A DNA stretch of 64,000 nt, from contig JACJNX010000089.1 of NCBI GenBank assembly GCA_014695255.1, positions 1 to 64,000 of the forward strand. The letters are read 5' to 3'. The notes beneath the pieces were generated by a model, which had not been told where the DNA came from, did not search any database, and worked only from the letters and a program-made list of their open reading frames with translations. The stretch is from Cyanobacteria bacterium FACHB-63 (lineage in GTDB: Bacteria > Cyanobacteriota > Cyanobacteriia > Leptolyngbyales > Leptolyngbyaceae). Positions 36,361 through 46,272 of the stretch are shown here, in pieces (within the stretch, counting starts at the first letter, position 1; every line of letters begins with the position of its first letter). Both the position numbers and the translations under genes were made by a program.

Positions 36361-36427
36361 ACTTTTTGTTTACTGGCAAAAGTGGGCGTTTTGCTGAGGT
36401 GACGGCATGGAAAAAACAGAGAGGTAG

Positions 36428-36456
36428 AAAAAAGAGATGCAGAAAACTACATCTCT
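36428..36456 (-). terminator. Rho-independent terminator of the small secreted protein gene
   Basis: On the minus strand AGAGATG (36456-36450) pairs with CATCTCT (36439-36433) around a 10-nt loop, immediately followed by a run of T. It lies about 30 bp beyond the stop at 36485, in the correct orientation. Confidence 0.75.
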
Positions 36457-36484
36457 GAATCATTCAAGTTAATACCGAAAATAT

Positions 36485-36724
36485 TTATTGTTGCAGAGTT
36501 GGAGCAGCAAAGATTCTACTGGCGAGAGGAATTCTCGTTTCCGCGGGTTGGCTCACTTCTTGAGGTTTCGGAGTGTCAGTCTGCGAGACGACAGGTTTCT
36601 CGGGCGCGGGTTGTGAAGTAACAGGTGGTGTTACTTCAGGAGCAGATTCAGCAGCCACAGGCAGCGAAATCGAACTTGCAAGGCTTAAAATGACGATCGA
36701 ATGAAACAATCTAGACATATGCAC
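36485..36724 (-). CDS. Small Pro-rich exported protein
   Basis: A 79-aa protein with a signal peptide (LFHSIVILSLASSISLPVAAES) and a short Pro/Thr/Gln-rich mature part (TPPVTSQPAPEKPVVSQTD...). No domain. Its own terminator follows at 36428-36456. It lies 92 bp downstream of the porin gene on the same strand. Possibly a small periplasmic or surface linker; function unknown. Confidence 0.6.
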   Translation of the reverse strand: MHMSRLFHSIVILSLASSISLPVAAESAPEVTPPVTSQPAPEKPVVSQTDTPKPQEVSQPAETRIPLASRIFAAPTLQQ

Positions 36725-36816
36725 AAATCAAAAACGAGTGCGTCTAACCTAGCCTTGTATAGCAGTCGATCGAGATGCGAACATCTACGGAATCTACGTA
36801 AAGCAATGGTGAATCT

Positions 36817-38490
36817 TTAGAAAGCGAATGTCGATCGAATGATTCCGGTGACAAACGAATCGCTATCCGGTGTATGTCCCGGCTGCAAAATCCAAATCAC
36901 ACCAGGGGTAATGCTCAAATTATCATTCACTTGCCAACGGTAGAAGGCTTCAATGTGGGTTGTCGTTCCAGGTTGCCCACCCGATCGACCTAATCCAGTA
37001 TTGAGAAAATCTGGAACATTGTTTCCAGCGGGTAAGTTACTGCGAGTGATTTTTGGTGGTTGTCCCACATACAATCCGCCAAGATTACCTTTGCCAAACA
37101 AATCTGGAAAGTTCAAATACACCATGTAATTCGTCGTTTCGACCCGTCCTGATTCACCAGGAATATAAGAGTTCGTGTATCCAAACCAACCTCCTAGACT
37201 AAGGCGTGGATTGATTTGCCAATTGACAGTTGCACCAAAGGCATTGGTTTGCAGTGGGGCAGAACTTCCAGTCGTTGGATCAACAGCAGTAAGCTGCTCA
37301 TCACCGACATAGCTAATCAAGTTGCCATCGGGTGAATAGTCATTGATGTAGTACAGTGCGACATCGATCGGATCAATCGGTGTAATTGCGACCTGAACTC
37401 CCGCTGTGTTATGACCTTTCCCGCCGATGGAATTGGGAAAGAATCCTGGAATGTTGGTTGTGTAGAAAGCTTGTAAACTCGCTCGTTTTGCAAATTGCCA
37501 ATCGAAGGCCACTCCCCCACGTCCAAAGCCAATGTTCAAAATCGGATTGCGTTGAGCAAAGTACGAGAGCGGCCCTGTGAATGAATTTTCAGCCCGATTT
37601 GGCCCCCGGAAGGCAAGGCTCGTATAAACGCCTTCTGTCCCGATCATTCCAGCCAGTTTGTCGGTGATGAGGAAGTGATAGTTCAAATCACTAAGATAAA
37701 GATCGAAGGCTTCCCCGTCATATCCGACGCGCCCATCATTGGTAAGCCTTGGGCTGCCGCTTCCTGTCTGATTCCAGAAGCCGAAGTACAGAAAGTCGCG
37801 TGGGCTAAATTGTGTAGTGAAGTAAAGATAGTTTTGATTGATCACATTGATGTTCGTTCCCGGATCATCGGTATCGCGCTGCCCGTCTCTGGGATTACGA
37901 TCGCCCCGATTCTCTGTTCGTCCCTGCACTCCCACGAGCACAAATCCATTCATTTTCGTTGTGGTTGAGAATTGCTGAGCTTCCAACTTCGCAGTGCGAG
38001 CTTCTAACGCATCAATTCGTCCTCTGAGTGCCGCTAACTCTGATGAGAACTGAGCCTGCAACTTTTCAAGAGTTTTAAGGTCTTCCTGCTTGACTAAATC
38101 CGCTGTACTAGCGGCAATCAGTTCATTGATGCGATCAAGACAGGCATTCAAGCCCGCTGCAAACTCGTACCGGGACAGTGTTCGATCGCCCCGAAAGGTT
38201 TTGTCAGGATAGCCTGCAATGCAGCCATAGCGCTCGACTAAGGATTGCAGCGCTTGAAATGCCCAATCGGAAGGACGAATATCGCTGAGTTGAGCAACTG
38301 AGGTGACTTGATCCATGCCCTCCTCTGAGGCTTCAGCGATCGGAGACACGGTCAGATTCGGGAATTCACTGAGAGAAGATGCAACGGAACTAAGGCTAAA
38401 TGTACTATTAAAACCAAGCGCGAGGACGACTGCTGTGATAGCCTGAGCGAGGCGATCAGGCACCAGTTGAGCAAAACGAGAATTCATCAT
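36817..38490 (-). CDS. SLH-domain OprB-type iron-uptake porin
   Basis: Cyanobacterial outer-membrane porin of 557 aa. After the signal sequence an S-layer homology domain (about 70-120: SDIRPSDWAFQALQSLVERY, GYPDKTFRGDRTLSRYEFAA) anchors it to peptidoglycan. A coiled coil (about 135-170: LEKLQAQFSSELAALRGRID) and a C-terminal OprB-like beta barrel (about 175-557, ending in a Phe: STFAF) follow. The family is linked to inorganic ion and iron uptake. Divergent from purT with 145 bp between. Confidence 0.92.
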   Translation of the reverse strand: MMNSRFAQLVPDRLAQAITAVVLALGFNSTFSLSSVASSLSEFPNLTVSPIAEASEEGMDQVTSVAQLSDIRPSDWAFQALQSLVERYGCIAGYPDKTFRGDRTLSRYEFAAGLNACLDRINELIAASTADLVKQEDLKTLEKLQAQFSSELAALRGRIDALEARTAKLEAQQFSTTTKMNGFVLVGVQGRTENRGDRNPRDGQRDTDDPGTNINVINQNYLYFTTQFSPRDFLYFGFWNQTGSGSPRLTNDGRVGYDGEAFDLYLSDLNYHFLITDKLAGMIGTEGVYTSLAFRGPNRAENSFTGPLSYFAQRNPILNIGFGRGGVAFDWQFAKRASLQAFYTTNIPGFFPNSIGGKGHNTAGVQVAITPIDPIDVALYYINDYSPDGNLISYVGDEQLTAVDPTTGSSAPLQTNAFGATVNWQINPRLSLGGWFGYTNSYIPGESGRVETTNYMVYLNFPDLFGKGNLGGLYVGQPPKITRSNLPAGNNVPDFLNTGLGRSGGQPGTTTHIEAFYRWQVNDNLSITPGVIWILQPGHTPDSDSFVTGIIRSTFAF

Positions 38491-38635
38491 TCAGGGAAGC
38501 AACAAGAATTGCCTTTAGATTTCCCTGCTTTCAAAAAATTATCACCTGAACAGTTTAATCCCCAACGGCATTGTCAACTTAACCCTCCCCTTTACCAGAT
38601 AATGAAGGAAAGCAAACCTTCTTCAGTGTTTCATC

Positions 38636-39850
38636 ATGACCGATCTGTCACTCTGGGGTACGTCCCTGACCCCCACTGCTCAACGGCTTCTCTTGCTTGG
38701 CTCCGGCGAACTGGGCAAAGAAGTTGCAATTGAAGCCCTGCGTCTGGGGTTAGAAGTCATTGCGATCGATGCGTATGCGAATGCGCCCGCGATGCAGGTC
38801 GCCCACCGATCGCATGTAATCAATATGCTGGACGGAGCACAGGTGCGGCAGATTGTCGAGCAGGAAAAACCGGGGCTGATTGTGCCGGAAGTCGAGGCGA
38901 TCGCCACAGCTACCCTGGTTGAACTGGAACAGGAAGGCTGGCGAGTCGTTCCCACTGCAAAGGCGACTCAACTCACCATGAATCGAGAGGGAATTCGGTG
39001 TCTAGCCGCAGAGGAGTTAGGGCTGAAGACCTCGCCCTATCGCTTTGCTGAGACGGAAGCGGAATACCAGCAGGCGATCGCAGAATTAGGCTTACCCTGC
39101 GTCGTTAAACCCGTGATGAGTTCTTCTGGAAAAGGTCAGAGTACCATTCGTACAGAGGCAGACGTACAGCCTGCCTGGGAGTATGCCCAAGCCGGGGGGC
39201 GCACCAAAGGCGGCCGAGTGATTGTCGAAGGATTTGTTCCCTTTGACACTGAGATTACCTTACTGACGGTTCGTTCTGCCTCTGGGACTTACTTCTGTCC
39301 ACCCATTGGTCATGTTCAAGTGAGTGGTGACTATCGAGAATCTTGGCAACCCTGCGCTCTGCATCCCCAGACTCTAGAACGGTGTCAGGAGATTGCCGAG
39401 AAGATTACGACGGCTCTTGGGGGATGGGGCATCTTTGGTGTTGAACTCTTTATTCGGGGAACCAGCGAAACAGAGCAAACCGTTTACTTCAGTGAAGTCA
39501 GCCCCCGTCCCCACGATACGGGCATGGTGACTCTGATTAGTCAGAATATGTCTGAGTTTGAGTTGCACGTGCGAGCCATCACGGGGCTACCGATCGGCGA
39601 GATTACCCTGATTCAACCAGGGGCATCAGCTGTGATTCTAGCTAATACGACGGGCGATAATCCTCAATTTACCGGAATTCGCGAAGCGTTGCAGGTGCCG
39701 ACCAGTAAAGTCCGCCTGTTCGGCAAGCCTCGCGCCTATCGGAATCGTCGGATGGGGGTTGCTTTGGCACTGGGTGATAGTGTGGAGCAAGCCAGAGAGC
39801 GAGCAAAAGCAAGCGCGGCGGCTGTCACAGTTTTAGTATCGCAGGCTTGA
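38636..39850 (+). CDS. purT: Formate-dependent phosphoribosylglycinamide formyltransferase
   Basis: PurT converts GAR plus formate and ATP to formyl-GAR in purine synthesis. 404 aa with an ATP-grasp fold. The N-terminal domain has [20 protein letters not shown], the ATP-binding loop [12 protein letters not shown], and the metal/active site [16 protein letters not shown]. Length and motifs fit the family throughout. Followed 43 bp later by crtL. Confidence 0.95.
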   Translation: MTDLSLWGTSLTPTAQRLLLLGSGELGKEVAIEALRLGLEVIAIDAYANAPAMQVAHRSHVINMLDGAQVRQIVEQEKPGLIVPEVEAIATATLVELEQEGWRVVPTAKATQLTMNREGIRCLAAEELGLKTSPYRFAETEAEYQQAIAELGLPCVVKPVMSSSGKGQSTIRTEADVQPAWEYAQAGGRTKGGRVIVEGFVPFDTEITLLTVRSASGTYFCPPIGHVQVSGDYRESWQPCALHPQTLERCQEIAEKITTALGGWGIFGVELFIRGTSETEQTVYFSEVSPRPHDTGMVTLISQNMSEFELHVRAITGLPIGEITLIQPGASAVILANTTGDNPQFTGIREALQVPTSKVRLFGKPRAYRNRRMGVALALGDSVEQARERAKASAAAVTVLVSQA

Positions 39851-39893
39851 ATTATAGTTAAGTAGCTCTGTTCCGGGAAGTGGAGGTTAGATT

Positions 39894-41153
39894 TTGGTGT
39901 TTGATGCTTTAGTCATTGGCTCTGGACCTGCAGGGCTGGCGATCGCCGCCGCTCTTTGTGATGAAGGGTTGAGCGTTGCAGGGTTAGCGCCCGTTCCGCC
40001 TCCGGTTGCGTGGTCAAACACCTATGGAATTTGGTGCGATGAATTAGAGCCGATGAACTTGACCCATCTTTTGAGCCACCGTTGGCAAAACAGCATAGCT
40101 TATGCGGCTCAACAAAAAATTGCCCTTGGGCGGGAATATGGTTTATTCGATAACGTCAAACTTCAAAACTACTGGTTGGAACGCTGCGATCGCGGCAAGA
40201 TGGTGTGGTATCCGGGCGCTGCTGCCACCGTGGAGCATTTCACCGATCGCTCTTGTGTCACAACCACCGAAGGAACGGCTTTATCCGCCAGAGTTGTGAT
40301 CGATGCCAGTGGTCACAAACCTGCCTTGTTAGAAAGACTCAAAAGCGATCGGCGCAGCACCAAAGGCGATCGCATCGCTTACCAGGCAGCCTACGGCATT
40401 GTTGGCAGATTCTCTTCACCGCCGATCGAACCCCAACAGTTTGTCTTGATGGACTACCGGACAGATCACTTGTCATCTGATGAGCGCAAAGCCCCTCCCA
40501 CCTTTCTTTATGCCATGGACTTAGGAAACGATGTCTTTTTTGTAGAAGAGACTTCATTGGCAAACAGTCCTGCTGTGACGTTTGAGGTGTTGCAGCAGCG
40601 GTTAGAGAAGCGGCTTGCCTTTGGGGGTGTGCAGGTGAAAGAGGTGCAGCACGTCGAATACTGTTTGTTTCCGATGAATTTGCCGTTACCGTCTCTCCAA
40701 CAGTCAGTAATGGGGTTCGGCGGGGCAGCGAGTCTGGTGCATCCTGCATCTGGTTACATGGTGGGTGCGTTGCTTCGACGTGCGCCTGGAGTTGCGAAGA
40801 CGATCGCCCACATGGTTGAAAATCTGAACAATCCTCCCGCGAGCATTGCTGTACCTGCATGGCAAACCCTGTGGTCAAGCGATGAGAGGCGTAAACGCGC
40901 CCTCTATTTGTTTGGCTTAGAGAATTTGATGCGGTTTGATGAACAAACGCTACAAGCTTTTTTTGCTTCCTTCTTTCAGTTGCCACGATCGCAGTGGAGC
41001 GCTTTTCTGGCAAATACCCTTTCTACTCCTGAAATGTTACAAACGATGATGAACTTATTTGGTCACACCACCAATGAAGTTCGCTGGAATTTAATGCGCT
41101 CTGCTTGGAGCGATCGGGCGTTGCTTTGGGATGCGTTGGTCGGGCAAGAATGA
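39894..41153 (+). CDS. crtL: Lycopene cyclase, CrtL type
   Basis: FAD-dependent lycopene cyclase, 419 aa, producing beta- (or epsilon-) ring carotenoids. The dinucleotide fold VIGSGPAGLAIAAALCDEGL is at the start, then NTYGIWCDELE (the cyclase signature), VVIDASGHKPALL and FLYAMDLGNDVFFVEETSLA. The C-terminal GFGGAASLVHPASGYMVG motif is conserved. The start is TTG 39894 or GTG 39897 behind GGAGG (39882-39886); there is no ATG in range. Co-directional with purT. Confidence 0.92.
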   Translation: MVFDALVIGSGPAGLAIAAALCDEGLSVAGLAPVPPPVAWSNTYGIWCDELEPMNLTHLLSHRWQNSIAYAAQQKIALGREYGLFDNVKLQNYWLERCDRGKMVWYPGAAATVEHFTDRSCVTTTEGTALSARVVIDASGHKPALLERLKSDRRSTKGDRIAYQAAYGIVGRFSSPPIEPQQFVLMDYRTDHLSSDERKAPPTFLYAMDLGNDVFFVEETSLANSPAVTFEVLQQRLEKRLAFGGVQVKEVQHVEYCLFPMNLPLPSLQQSVMGFGGAASLVHPASGYMVGALLRRAPGVAKTIAHMVENLNNPPASIAVPAWQTLWSSDERRKRALYLFGLENLMRFDEQTLQAFFASFFQLPRSQWSAFLANTLSTPEMLQTMMNLFGHTTNEVRWNLMRSAWSDRALLWDALVGQE

Positions 41154-41723
41154 GGTGTACGGTCTGACTCTATTGGAGCTTTGGGTGCTTGTCAGTAGCT
41201 AGCCAGAATTAAATATAAAACGCTCGACGGGATAACCCCGCCGTTGACTTCGTTGCTCAATCACCTCCATCAGCGTGATTACTAAATCATGCTCACGGTA
41301 GCTTAATGACGTATTCGATAATCTGCCTACGGCAGATCTGCCAGCGTCCGCTCATAATAGCTGTGTATCCGATGGGCAGCGTGAATCACACAAGGGACAG
41401 CGAACCGTTCGTTGAACTGAATCAACAAATACCGGAACTTGCCGCTGCTCCGGAGCGAGTTCGTCATTCTGGAATTACACATGATCTTGGCTGGGAAGCA
41501 GGTGAGTCAGGATGTTCACTTTCTTTTCGATGCGATTTATCACCATTCTGACAAAGCTTCACCAAAACCTGCGGAGAACCAGCCAAGCCGTTATGCGTAA
41601 ACGGATCAAGACCCAAAACAACAGCAGAAAGATGCTCCAGACTGGAATGACCAGCGATCGCAGACCGTAACGCAGAAGTTCTACTTTGATTATCATAAAT
41701 TTTACCAATTAAAAAATGTGTAC
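41154..41723. other. Intergenic debris after crtL
   Basis: No intact gene. A minus-strand fragment at about 41305-41205 reads YREHDLVITLMEVIEQRSQR and stops at TAG, probably the tail of a lost gene. A second minus-strand open stretch (41751-41464, FTHNGLAGSPQVLVKLCQNG) overlaps the end of the next gene and lacks a proper start. Neither is assigned. Confidence 0.35.
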
Positions 41724-42224
41724 TTATCTTCGGCAGGACGAGAGCCTCCACATCACATCGCCCAATGGATAGTTCCGGCTGCCCTCTCGTTTCGAGTACC
41801 AGTCCGCAGATCCTAAGCCAGCAACGTGCAAATAGACCTGCGGACTCTTCACACTTCTCAACCCTGAATTGAAGAATAAGAGCATGAATGAATTTGGATT
41901 GTTCTCGGTTGATTGTTTGATGAGGCTATCCAGATAGGATGATCCATATCCTTGTCCCTGTCCCACATTGAACGTGTCGATCGTTCCTCGCTTCGTGTGT
42001 CGCAACGTTGCGGTAGCGAATCTAGGTTCTGCCGCAGTTGCTAGAGGCTTGCTAAAGACAAACGTATAGTTAGAATTGCCGATCGCCGTGTAGGTACTTC
42101 TTTGAAGTGGACAGGATGAAGGAGCAGCGGCAACACTCGGAAGCGTAAATGCTAAACAGCTAATCAGTGCAATCAACACGAATCGCGACAGTAGGGATAT
42201 CGCTAGAATTGAACGAATCTTCAT
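41724..42224 (-). CDS. Secreted hypothetical protein
   Basis: A 166-aa protein from ATG 42224 (MKIRSILAISLLSRFVLIAL); the upstream in-frame extension has no ribosome site. The signal peptide ends near SVAAAP. The mature part (STYTAIGNSNYTFVFSKPLA, FNSGLRSVKSPQVYLHVAGL) has two Cys flanking the domain. No family recognised. Downstream of the large secreted protein gene on the same strand. Confidence 0.65.
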   Translation of the reverse strand: MKIRSILAISLLSRFVLIALISCLAFTLPSVAAAPSSCPLQRSTYTAIGNSNYTFVFSKPLATAAEPRFATATLRHTKRGTIDTFNVGQGQGYGSSYLDSLIKQSTENNPNSFMLLFFNSGLRSVKSPQVYLHVAGLGSADWYSKREGSRNYPLGDVMWRLSSCRR

Positions 42225-42334
42225 GATAGTTAGACAGAAGGAACAGCGGTTAAAATAGATTCCACCCAGTTGAATCAAGGCACAGTTACAGACTGAATCC
42301 AGTTTGAATTCGATCTCACATTGCACAAAGCAAC

Positions 42335-44464
42335 TTATTTTCTGATGCGGCTCGGATTGCCTCCAGCGTTGAGGTAGTCCTTAACAAAATCTTCTTGACT
42401 GTAAAACAAGCTGCGGTTTGCGAACTTCCAGCCCTGGTTAAAAATCTGTTGCGCCAACGGGTGGTTCAGTTTGTCGGTCGCAGCAGCAAGCAGCGCATAG
42501 CTGGAATCCTCCACCAGCAGTTCCGGCTGTTTGACCAGCGCGTTGAGATAAGGCGTTGCTTTGTCGGGTCGCTTGAGCTGGAGATAGAGACGAGCCAGAA
42601 CAGGATTTCCACCGCTTGGAGGTGAGAGAACTGCAACTCGATCGAGCAGTCGCAATGCTTTCGCGGGTTGTTGAGTGTCCGCATATACCTGCGCCAAACT
42701 GCTTGGAATTGTCACCTGAAACAGAAGGGGGTCTAGACCGACCTGACCGGGACGGATGAGCGGCACGATCGCAGCTTCGATCGATTCGAGGAACGGCTTA
42801 ATCTTGGGCGTTTGTTGCAGTTGTGCCGCCGTTGCCAAGAGTGCGCTTAAATTCATGGCACGATCGAGGGCATCGGACTGTTTCAGGCTCAATTGAACCG
42901 CACGAGTCAGAACGGCTGTGGCACGATCCGCTGCGCCAAGTTGTTGATAATAGCGTGGCAAGCTCGACAGGAGTACAATTTTCTGCTGTGAATTGCGAAT
43001 TCGCTCAATCTGAGCCGTGACTTGATCCAATACCTTGATCAGTTGCGCCTTTTGATTCAGTTGAGGAGAGCGGTCTTTTAACAGTAATGCGAGTCGGGGG
43101 ACGGGCGGCGGTTCGGCAGCAGTACGATCAGCCCTTTGCACCAGCCAGAGATCGAGACCATTGAGCACTTCTATCTGGTTTGCATCAGGGGCAGCAGCAA
43201 GGGCGGCGAGTTCAGCAATTGAGCGCGTCACCGCATCGGGTGCAGGCGGAGTCGTGGGCGGCTGAGAGCGAAGAACCGTAATGGTTTGGGCATTGACGAT
43301 CGCCATCTGCTGCCCATCTGGACTAAAAACGACTTTTGAGGCTGAGGAGTCAGGCTGCAGTCCTGGAGGAAAATCTAAGCTGCGGTTCGTTTGCACATTT
43401 CCAATGTGAAAGCCCGTCACGTCTCCTCCGTAAACATAGGTTTCACTGTCGGGGCTAAGTCCTAAAAACCGATCCGTTCGATCGGGACTCAGGTCTGCTA
43501 TACGTTTGAGATTGCCCGTTTTAACCTTCCAGCGGTAAAGCTTGCTGAAGAGTCCATTATTGGTATAGGCGATGATCTCTTGCCGATCTGGGGTGAATTG
43601 AACCGCCGAAATTCCCAAAGGATATTTGCCTTCGCCGGTTTTGAGGATTGCTTGAATTTTACGACCGCTCAAATTCCACAGGTGAACTTGAGCCTGGTTG
43701 TCTACCAGCGTTGAAAATCCGAGCATCGAACTATCGAAACTAAAAGCTAAGTTACCGACGGCTGTAACCTTTGAGCTTGTCACAGATTGCAGCTTTCCCT
43801 GCGGCACACTCCACAAGCGCACACCCGGCTGAGACTGAAATGTAAGACCACTAATGCTGGTCGCCAGAATTTGACTGTTGGGACTAAACTCAATCTCACA
43901 TTGAGCCGTTTGATTCGCCTGAATCACATGATCCTGAATTGGACTCGTCCATTGGGATTGCCCGGTCTTGAGGTTCCAGACGTTGAGTTCGATTTTGCGC
44001 TTTGGGGATACGATTGAAGCCGCGCGGGAATACATCAGTGCTGCGGCAAATTGTCCATCTGCACTCAGGGCGACCTTGCAGAAAGCAAAGCCAGCTTTGG
44101 CAGGAACCGTTGACTGTTTCTGCCCAGTGGTCAAGCTCCAGAGTTCAGCAGTCTGCCTGGTGGCATCAGTAGTGAGTAGATGTTCACCATCCTGGCTGAA
44201 TCTAACCTGAGTCGCAGTGGCTGGCAAAGTAAGGCGCAAGGTTGGGCGATCCCAGGATTTTGCTATTCCTTGAACTCGCTTTCCTTCGCTCCCTATAGAG
44301 TGTTCACCTGCGTTGATGGGTAATTGGGTCAGATTAGAACTGCTAATCTCACTGAGATCAACGATCGTGGCTCCGTTTGTAGACTGAGAGTTCGCCGCTT
44401 GTGTAGGGAGGGTTATGGTCGTGAGGGAAATCGCTGAAATTAGAAAGAGGAGCGATCGTTTCAT
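42335..44464 (-). CDS. Secreted WD40-like beta-propeller with helical C-terminal half
   Basis: Exported protein of 709 aa with a signal peptide (MKRSLLFLISAISLTTITLP). Residues about 75-400 contain degenerate WD40/YVTN-type repeats (VRFSQDGEHLLTTDATRQTA, ELWSLTTGQ, LNVWNLKTGQ, VRLWSVPQG). The C-terminal ~280 residues are helical TPR-like repeats (YYQQLGAADRATAVLTRAVQ, VYADTQQPAKALRLLDRVAV). Such proteins are scaffolds. Function unknown. Next gene at 41724 has a signal peptide as well, which suggests a pair. Confidence 0.8.
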   Translation of the reverse strand: MKRSLLFLISAISLTTITLPTQAANSQSTNGATIVDLSEISSSNLTQLPINAGEHSIGSEGKRVQGIAKSWDRPTLRLTLPATATQVRFSQDGEHLLTTDATRQTAELWSLTTGQKQSTVPAKAGFAFCKVALSADGQFAAALMYSRAASIVSPKRKIELNVWNLKTGQSQWTSPIQDHVIQANQTAQCEIEFSPNSQILATSISGLTFQSQPGVRLWSVPQGKLQSVTSSKVTAVGNLAFSFDSSMLGFSTLVDNQAQVHLWNLSGRKIQAILKTGEGKYPLGISAVQFTPDRQEIIAYTNNGLFSKLYRWKVKTGNLKRIADLSPDRTDRFLGLSPDSETYVYGGDVTGFHIGNVQTNRSLDFPPGLQPDSSASKVVFSPDGQQMAIVNAQTITVLRSQPPTTPPAPDAVTRSIAELAALAAAPDANQIEVLNGLDLWLVQRADRTAAEPPPVPRLALLLKDRSPQLNQKAQLIKVLDQVTAQIERIRNSQQKIVLLSSLPRYYQQLGAADRATAVLTRAVQLSLKQSDALDRAMNLSALLATAAQLQQTPKIKPFLESIEAAIVPLIRPGQVGLDPLLFQVTIPSSLAQVYADTQQPAKALRLLDRVAVLSPPSGGNPVLARLYLQLKRPDKATPYLNALVKQPELLVEDSSYALLAAATDKLNHPLAQQIFNQGWKFANRSLFYSQEDFVKDYLNAGGNPSRIRK

Positions 44465-44975
44465 TCAGGTGACGCGGTTGGAGACTGTTTGTAGATTCCC
44501 AGAAGAACTGTGTGACTTCGGATAGGGTGTGCCGCTTCCCTAACTGGTGGATCTAAGGACAAGAATTGCTACGTTTCAGTTCCGTTTCCGGAGTTAATTA
44601 AAGGTTCTGATCGTCCTTGACTACATAAAGCGAGATCGCTGCCGTGATAATTTCAGTCCCGTTTCCGGGATTAAAGGTTTTGATCGAGATTCTAAGATCA
44701 ATGTTCAGACGGGATTTAATCACGTCGGGCGATAGCGCTAACTTTGAAATAAAGGTATCAAGCAAGAAGTCATTCAGAGCACGACGTTTGAGGCTTACCC
44801 TTGAGAAGACAAACGAATGAACTATCCATCACACCCAGTAACATCTGTTCAAACCGTTCAAAAGCTTGCTTATTGAGAAGTTGCCTAATTTTCAAAGGCT
44901 GAATAGCTCATTTCTTCGTGACTATAAGTAAGTGTGCTAAGTGTGGTCATTTTCAATAACTAGAGCAAAATCTAG
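44465..44975. other. Intergenic region of about 510 bp, CRISPR-like repeats inside
   Basis: Apart from the two repeat copies at 44573-44613 and 44651-44686 no gene or RNA is evident. A stretch near 44703-44725 (TTCAGACGGGATTTAATCACG) resembles part of the same repeat and may be a third, damaged copy. Confidence 0.4.
44573..44686 (+). CRISPR. Two-repeat CRISPR-like relic
   Basis: Copy 2 (44651-44686) begins TTTCAGTCCCGTTTCCGGGA and continues TTAAAGGTTTTGATCG; it contains the palindrome TCCCG-TTTC-CGGGA. Copy 1 (44574-44613) is a diverged version with a 4-bp insertion. They are separated by a unique 37-nt spacer. Repeat length, spacer length and the central palindrome fit cyanobacterial CRISPR repeats. 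No cas genes are in the window, so this is at best a degenerate orphan. Confidence 0.4.
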
Positions 44976-46031
44976 TTAAGTTGACAGCACCCTTGGCGAT
45001 ACTAAACTCAGGCAATTGATCGGGGCAAGATCAATTGCAATCAGTTCCCAAGTTAAGCCTGCATCTTGGGAGCGGAAGAGTTGCCCCGTTTGGGTTCCGA
45101 AGACTGCCCAATTTCCCCAAGTTGCGATGCTGCCAGTATTGATATTGTCTGAGAACCACTCTGGCAACCCTTGATGGCATTTCTCGAAGGTTCCAGGTTG
45201 GTTCAGAGATCGACGATAAAGACCTGCCTTTCCACCCCGCGGACCCAAAGAGACACTCATCAAAATCGTCGCTTCGCCATTATCGCTACACACGGCGAGC
45301 GCACGGGCATACGTTGCATGAAGATTGGCGCGATCGAACTGCCAGGATTCACCCCGATCGTCGCTCCAAGCAAATCCTTGAGCGGTGGCTGCGAGGACTA
45401 GATTGGGGCGATCGGGGATGGTTTTGACTTCATGCACATCGGCATGGAAGTCGAGGGTCGATTGCCACGATTGCTTCTGGTCATTTGATTTCAAGATGCC
45501 GCCGACGTGAACATTCACATAAAGATCGCCGAAGGAATTCATTGCCAGCGATCGTACATCGGGTGCACCACCCCAAGGTGTGTACCACGTCTCACGTCCC
45601 TCCGCTTGATCGAAACTGTCAAGGGACTCAATTGCTCCGTTTCCAATCTGCATCAGGTGTGCTTCTGATGTTCCGATGAGAATTGTTTGATCGATCGGAA
45701 GTAGACAATTTAAGCGGTGCTGATGGCTAGCACTGACAGCAAGCCACTTTTCTTCAGTGGAGCGATGCCATACCGCTTTATGATCAACGATCGCCCAAAG
45801 TTCCGTTCCCTCGGCTCCTTCAGAGTTGTGTTTTGTGCTAGATGCTAAGGCGGTGATTGAATGACCCTCAAGTTCGATCCGGGGTTCAGCGTCAAGAACA
45901 CATAATCCTTGTGATGTTCCAGCAAGAATGCGGGGCGGATGACGCTCAGATGCAAATTGGGCAGCGGTAGGATCGACCTGAAGCTGGCTTGTGTTGATTG
46001 GTTCTGTGGTGTGAGGCGCGAAGTTAACCAT
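44976..46031 (-). CDS. BNR/sortilin-like beta-propeller protein
   Basis: Soluble 351-aa propeller with no signal peptide. Asp-box-like repeats are visible: SNDQKQSWQS, SDDRGESWQFD, RSQDAGLTWELIAIDL. The family is annotated as sialidase/BNR-like or Ycf48-like, but no catalytic residues can be argued. GGAG precedes the ATG. It lies divergently from the carotenoid oxygenase gene. Confidence 0.78.
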   Translation of the reverse strand: MVNFAPHTTEPINTSQLQVDPTAAQFASERHPPRILAGTSQGLCVLDAEPRIELEGHSITALASSTKHNSEGAEGTELWAIVDHKAVWHRSTEEKWLAVSASHQHRLNCLLPIDQTILIGTSEAHLMQIGNGAIESLDSFDQAEGRETWYTPWGGAPDVRSLAMNSFGDLYVNVHVGGILKSNDQKQSWQSTLDFHADVHEVKTIPDRPNLVLAATAQGFAWSDDRGESWQFDRANLHATYARALAVCSDNGEATILMSVSLGPRGGKAGLYRRSLNQPGTFEKCHQGLPEWFSDNINTGSIATWGNWAVFGTQTGQLFRSQDAGLTWELIAIDLAPINCLSLVSPRVLST

Positions 46032-46272
46032 GATGGCAATCTCCTTCTTGTTCGTCGTGCACTCCTGTTTTAGTCGCGATCAAGCAGGATAGGTACAGCG
46101 ACAAGGCTTATGTAGAAAAATCTATCTAATCTAACTCTAGTCTAATGCTCATTTTCGAGAGTGTGGGTCATCACATCTTTTCAACTGGAGAAGAGAAGGG
46201 AGGTTGCAGGACATCTAAACCCCAAAGTGGGCATTTTTGCTAAAAGAGAGAAGCAGGTTATTTTTCAAACCC

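Noticed and set aside
40339-41013. Long open frame on the minus strand opposite crtL
   Set aside because: It is a shadow of the crtL coding sequence: low-complexity Ser/Arg/Gln composition and no domain.
41464-41751. Separate minus-strand gene overlapping the end of the 41724 gene
   Set aside because: No ATG or ribosome site, overlaps a better-supported secreted protein gene, and shows no recognisable domain.
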